Origin: JAVXNW01 sp036645575
Lineage (GTDB): Bacteria; Bacillota; Clostridia; Christensenellales; Aristaeellaceae
Assembly: GCA_036645575.1 (NCBI GenBank)
Contig: JAVXNW010000112.1
Span: forward strand, 1-7,387
Reading direction: 5' to 3'
DNA: 7,387 nucleotides
Part shown: one piece after another, positions 6,725 to 7,387 of the stretch
Layout of the letters: each line of letters begins with the position of its first letter
How positions within the stretch are numbered: position 1 is the stretch's first letter
Made by a program: the position numbers and the translations under genes
The notes under the pieces: generated by a model
Databases searched by the model: none
What the model was told of the DNA's origin: nothing
The model's input: only the letters and a program-made list of their open reading frames with translations

Positions 6725-6775
6725 TGGTCTCCGCTATGGCGGCGGGGACTACCCCTAAAGGGGTATAGTCGCCGC
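6725..6775 (+). other. Competing stem-loops at the end of the repeat array
   Basis: The arm GCGGGGACTA (6742-6751) can pair with the unit-3 arm upstream (6725-6734), as in unit 2. It can instead pair with TAGTCGCCGC (6766-6775) over 9 of 10 positions, enclosing CCCC-TAAA-GGGG (6752-6763). The two folds exclude each other. No T tract follows either one. Mutually exclusive pairing is seen in the sequence; a switching role is inference. Confidence 0.45.
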
Positions 6776-6803
6776 AGTCCGCGCAGTCACGTGTTCGGGG
6801 TAC

Positions 6804-6840
6804 GGTAGGAGGCCGCTCATGGAGCGCGGCCTCCCCTACC
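6804..6840 (+). other. Strong hairpin burying an AGGAGG and an ATG upstream of rusA
   Basis: GGTAGG (6804-6809) pairs with CCTACC (6835-6840), AGGCC (6810-6814) with GGCCT (6828-6832) and GCTC (6815-6818) with GAGC (6822-6825), leaving ATG (6819-6821) as the loop and two 2-nt bulges. The AGGAGG at 6807-6812 is 6 nt before that ATG, which is in frame with rusA. If made as RNA, this fold would hide the ribosome-binding site. An outer pairing of TTCGGGG (6794-6800) with CCCCGAA (6860-6866) can enclose it. Confidence 0.55.
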
Positions 6841-6896
6841 CCCAACCACATGACGTGACCCCCGAAAAAAAAAACAAAAGAAAGGCAGTGAACCAA

Positions 6897-7301
6897 ATGG
6901 TTACAGAGTTTTTCGCCGGCATGATTCCGCCGACCATCACGCATCAGCAAAAGAAAATCGCGATCGTTTGCGGGAAGCCGCGCCTGTACGAACCGGACGC
7001 CCTCAAGGCGGCGCGTGCGGGGCTGATGGCACATCTGGGCAGGTACGCGCCTGAAACCCCGTACACGGGCGGTGTGAGGCTCGTGGTCAAGTGGCTGTTC
7101 CCGGCGACGGCCAAGCGCCTTGCCGGAACCTACCGGATCACAAAGCCCGACACGGACAACCTGCAAAAAATGCTCAAGGACGTTTTGACCGACTTACGGT
7201 TCTGGACAGATGACGCGCTGGTGTGCTCCGAGACCGCGGAGAAGTTCTGGAACGACATCCCCGGGATCTACATCCGCATTTCGGATATTGAGGAGCGATA
7301 G
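6897..7301 (+). CDS. rusA: RusA family Holliday-junction resolvase
   Basis: A 134-residue protein matching RusA endodeoxyribonucleases in length and motifs: KPDTDNLQKMLKD (83-95) and FWTDDALV (102-109), then EKFW (115-118). The metal-binding acidic residues of the family would be D85, D87 and one of D105/D106. RusA cuts four-way junctions as a dimer, and in phages it resolves branched DNA before packaging. The start at 6897 is chosen because phage homologues, as I recall them, begin close to the strand EFFAGMIPPTITHQQKK; its ribosome-binding site is weak (AAAGG at 6881-6885, 11 nt away). An alternative start at 6819 has a strong AGGAGG and would add 26 residues including a lysine-rich stretch encoded over an A10 run. 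The following gene starts 1 nt after its stop. Function is very likely; the start is uncertain. Confidence 0.88.
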   Translation: MVTEFFAGMIPPTITHQQKKIAIVCGKPRLYEPDALKAARAGLMAHLGRYAPETPYTGGVRLVVKWLFPATAKRLAGTYRITKPDTDNLQKMLKDVLTDLRFWTDDALVCSETAEKFWNDIPGIYIRISDIEER

Positions 7302-7302
7302 C

Positions 7303-7387
7303 ATGACGGCTTACGAAGGGCCTTACTGGTTTCAGTGCGTGGACGCCTATCCGGGCGACAAGGCGACGCGCGGGATGATGCGCAGGT
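7303..7387 (+). CDS. Unidentified gene, 3'-truncated by window edge
   Basis: An ATG at 7303 opens a frame that runs to the window edge, 28 complete codons beginning MTAYEGPYWFQCVDAYPG. AGGAG at 7291-7295, inside the end of rusA, lies 7 nt upstream, and the ATG is 1 nt past the rusA stop, so it is probably co-translated with rusA. Too little is visible to assign a family. Confidence 0.6.
   Translation, partial: MTAYEGPYWFQCVDAYPGDKATRGMMRR

Larger units (their letters stand above)
6632..6751 (+). repeat. 35-bp-period tandem repeat array, first unit overlapping the primase stop codon
   Basis: The 22-bp core ATGGTCTCCGCTATGGCGGC+GG occurs identically at 6654-6675, 6689-6710 and 6724-6745, exactly 35 bp apart. 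Units are joined by a stretch ending in five T residues. A degenerate half-unit precedes them at 6632-6653: ATGCGGCGGGGAGTAG, then TTTTT, compared with ATGGCGGCGGGGACTAG, then TTTTT, in unit 2. It supplies the last codons and the TAG stop of the upstream gene. Each core folds as a stem-loop. Candidate roles are tandem attenuators, antitermination sites, initiator-binding repeats near an origin, or a host-type dispersed repeat. Confidence 0.85.

Noticed and set aside
6632..6751. CRISPR array
   Set aside because: The spaces between the 22-bp cores are only 13 bp and nearly identical rather than unique spacers, and no cas gene is present.
6654..6758. A 34-codon frame running through the tandem repeats
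   Set aside because: The 35-bp period shifts frame at every unit, so the product has no repeated sequence, and the hairpins explain the DNA better than coding does.

Overview
This window reads as the DNA replication/recombination module of a tailed phage or prophage, most likely from a fairly GC-rich Firmicutes host (Clostridia-type). The host call is inference. It rests on strong AGGAGG-type ribosome-binding sites, tightly packed genes all on the + strand, and a gene order (SMC-like ATPase, AAA ATPase, DUF669, SF2 helicase, primase-helicase, RusA) that is familiar from such phages. No integrase, structural gene, tRNA, rRNA or CRISPR array is visible.

Layout: the C-terminal part of an SMC/RecF-like ABC ATPase enters from the left edge (to 967). 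A RecA/Sak4-like AAA ATPase follows (1022-2146). After a 110-nt gap containing an 11-bp inverted repeat comes a DUF669 protein (2257-2724), then an SF2 DEAH helicase (2727-4340). Next is a large protein (about 4383-6647) that carries a PriCT-2-like segment, archaeo-eukaryotic-primase-like motifs, a RepA-type AAA_25 ATPase and a C-terminal helix-turn-helix. A 249-nt gap (6648-6896) follows, then a RusA Holliday-junction resolvase (6897-7301) and the first codons of an unidentified gene at the right edge.

Working together, these products would prime and unwind DNA (primase-helicase), remodel forks and recombination intermediates (SF2 helicase), coat or pair single strands (DUF669, Sak4-like ATPase), process ends (SMC-like protein with a partner probably encoded to the left) and cut branched DNA before packaging (RusA). 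The genes are separated by 2 to 110 nt up to the primase-helicase stop, so that part probably forms one transcription unit.

The least ordinary part is the gap before rusA. It holds a 35-bp-period tandem repeat whose first, degenerate unit overlaps the stop codon of the primase gene. Each full unit folds as a stem-loop, two of them followed by five T residues. Further hairpins follow, including one with two competing pairing partners and one that buries an AGGAGG and an ATG in frame with rusA. This could be a tandem attenuator or antitermination element, an origin-like repeat cluster, or both. The sequence alone does not decide.
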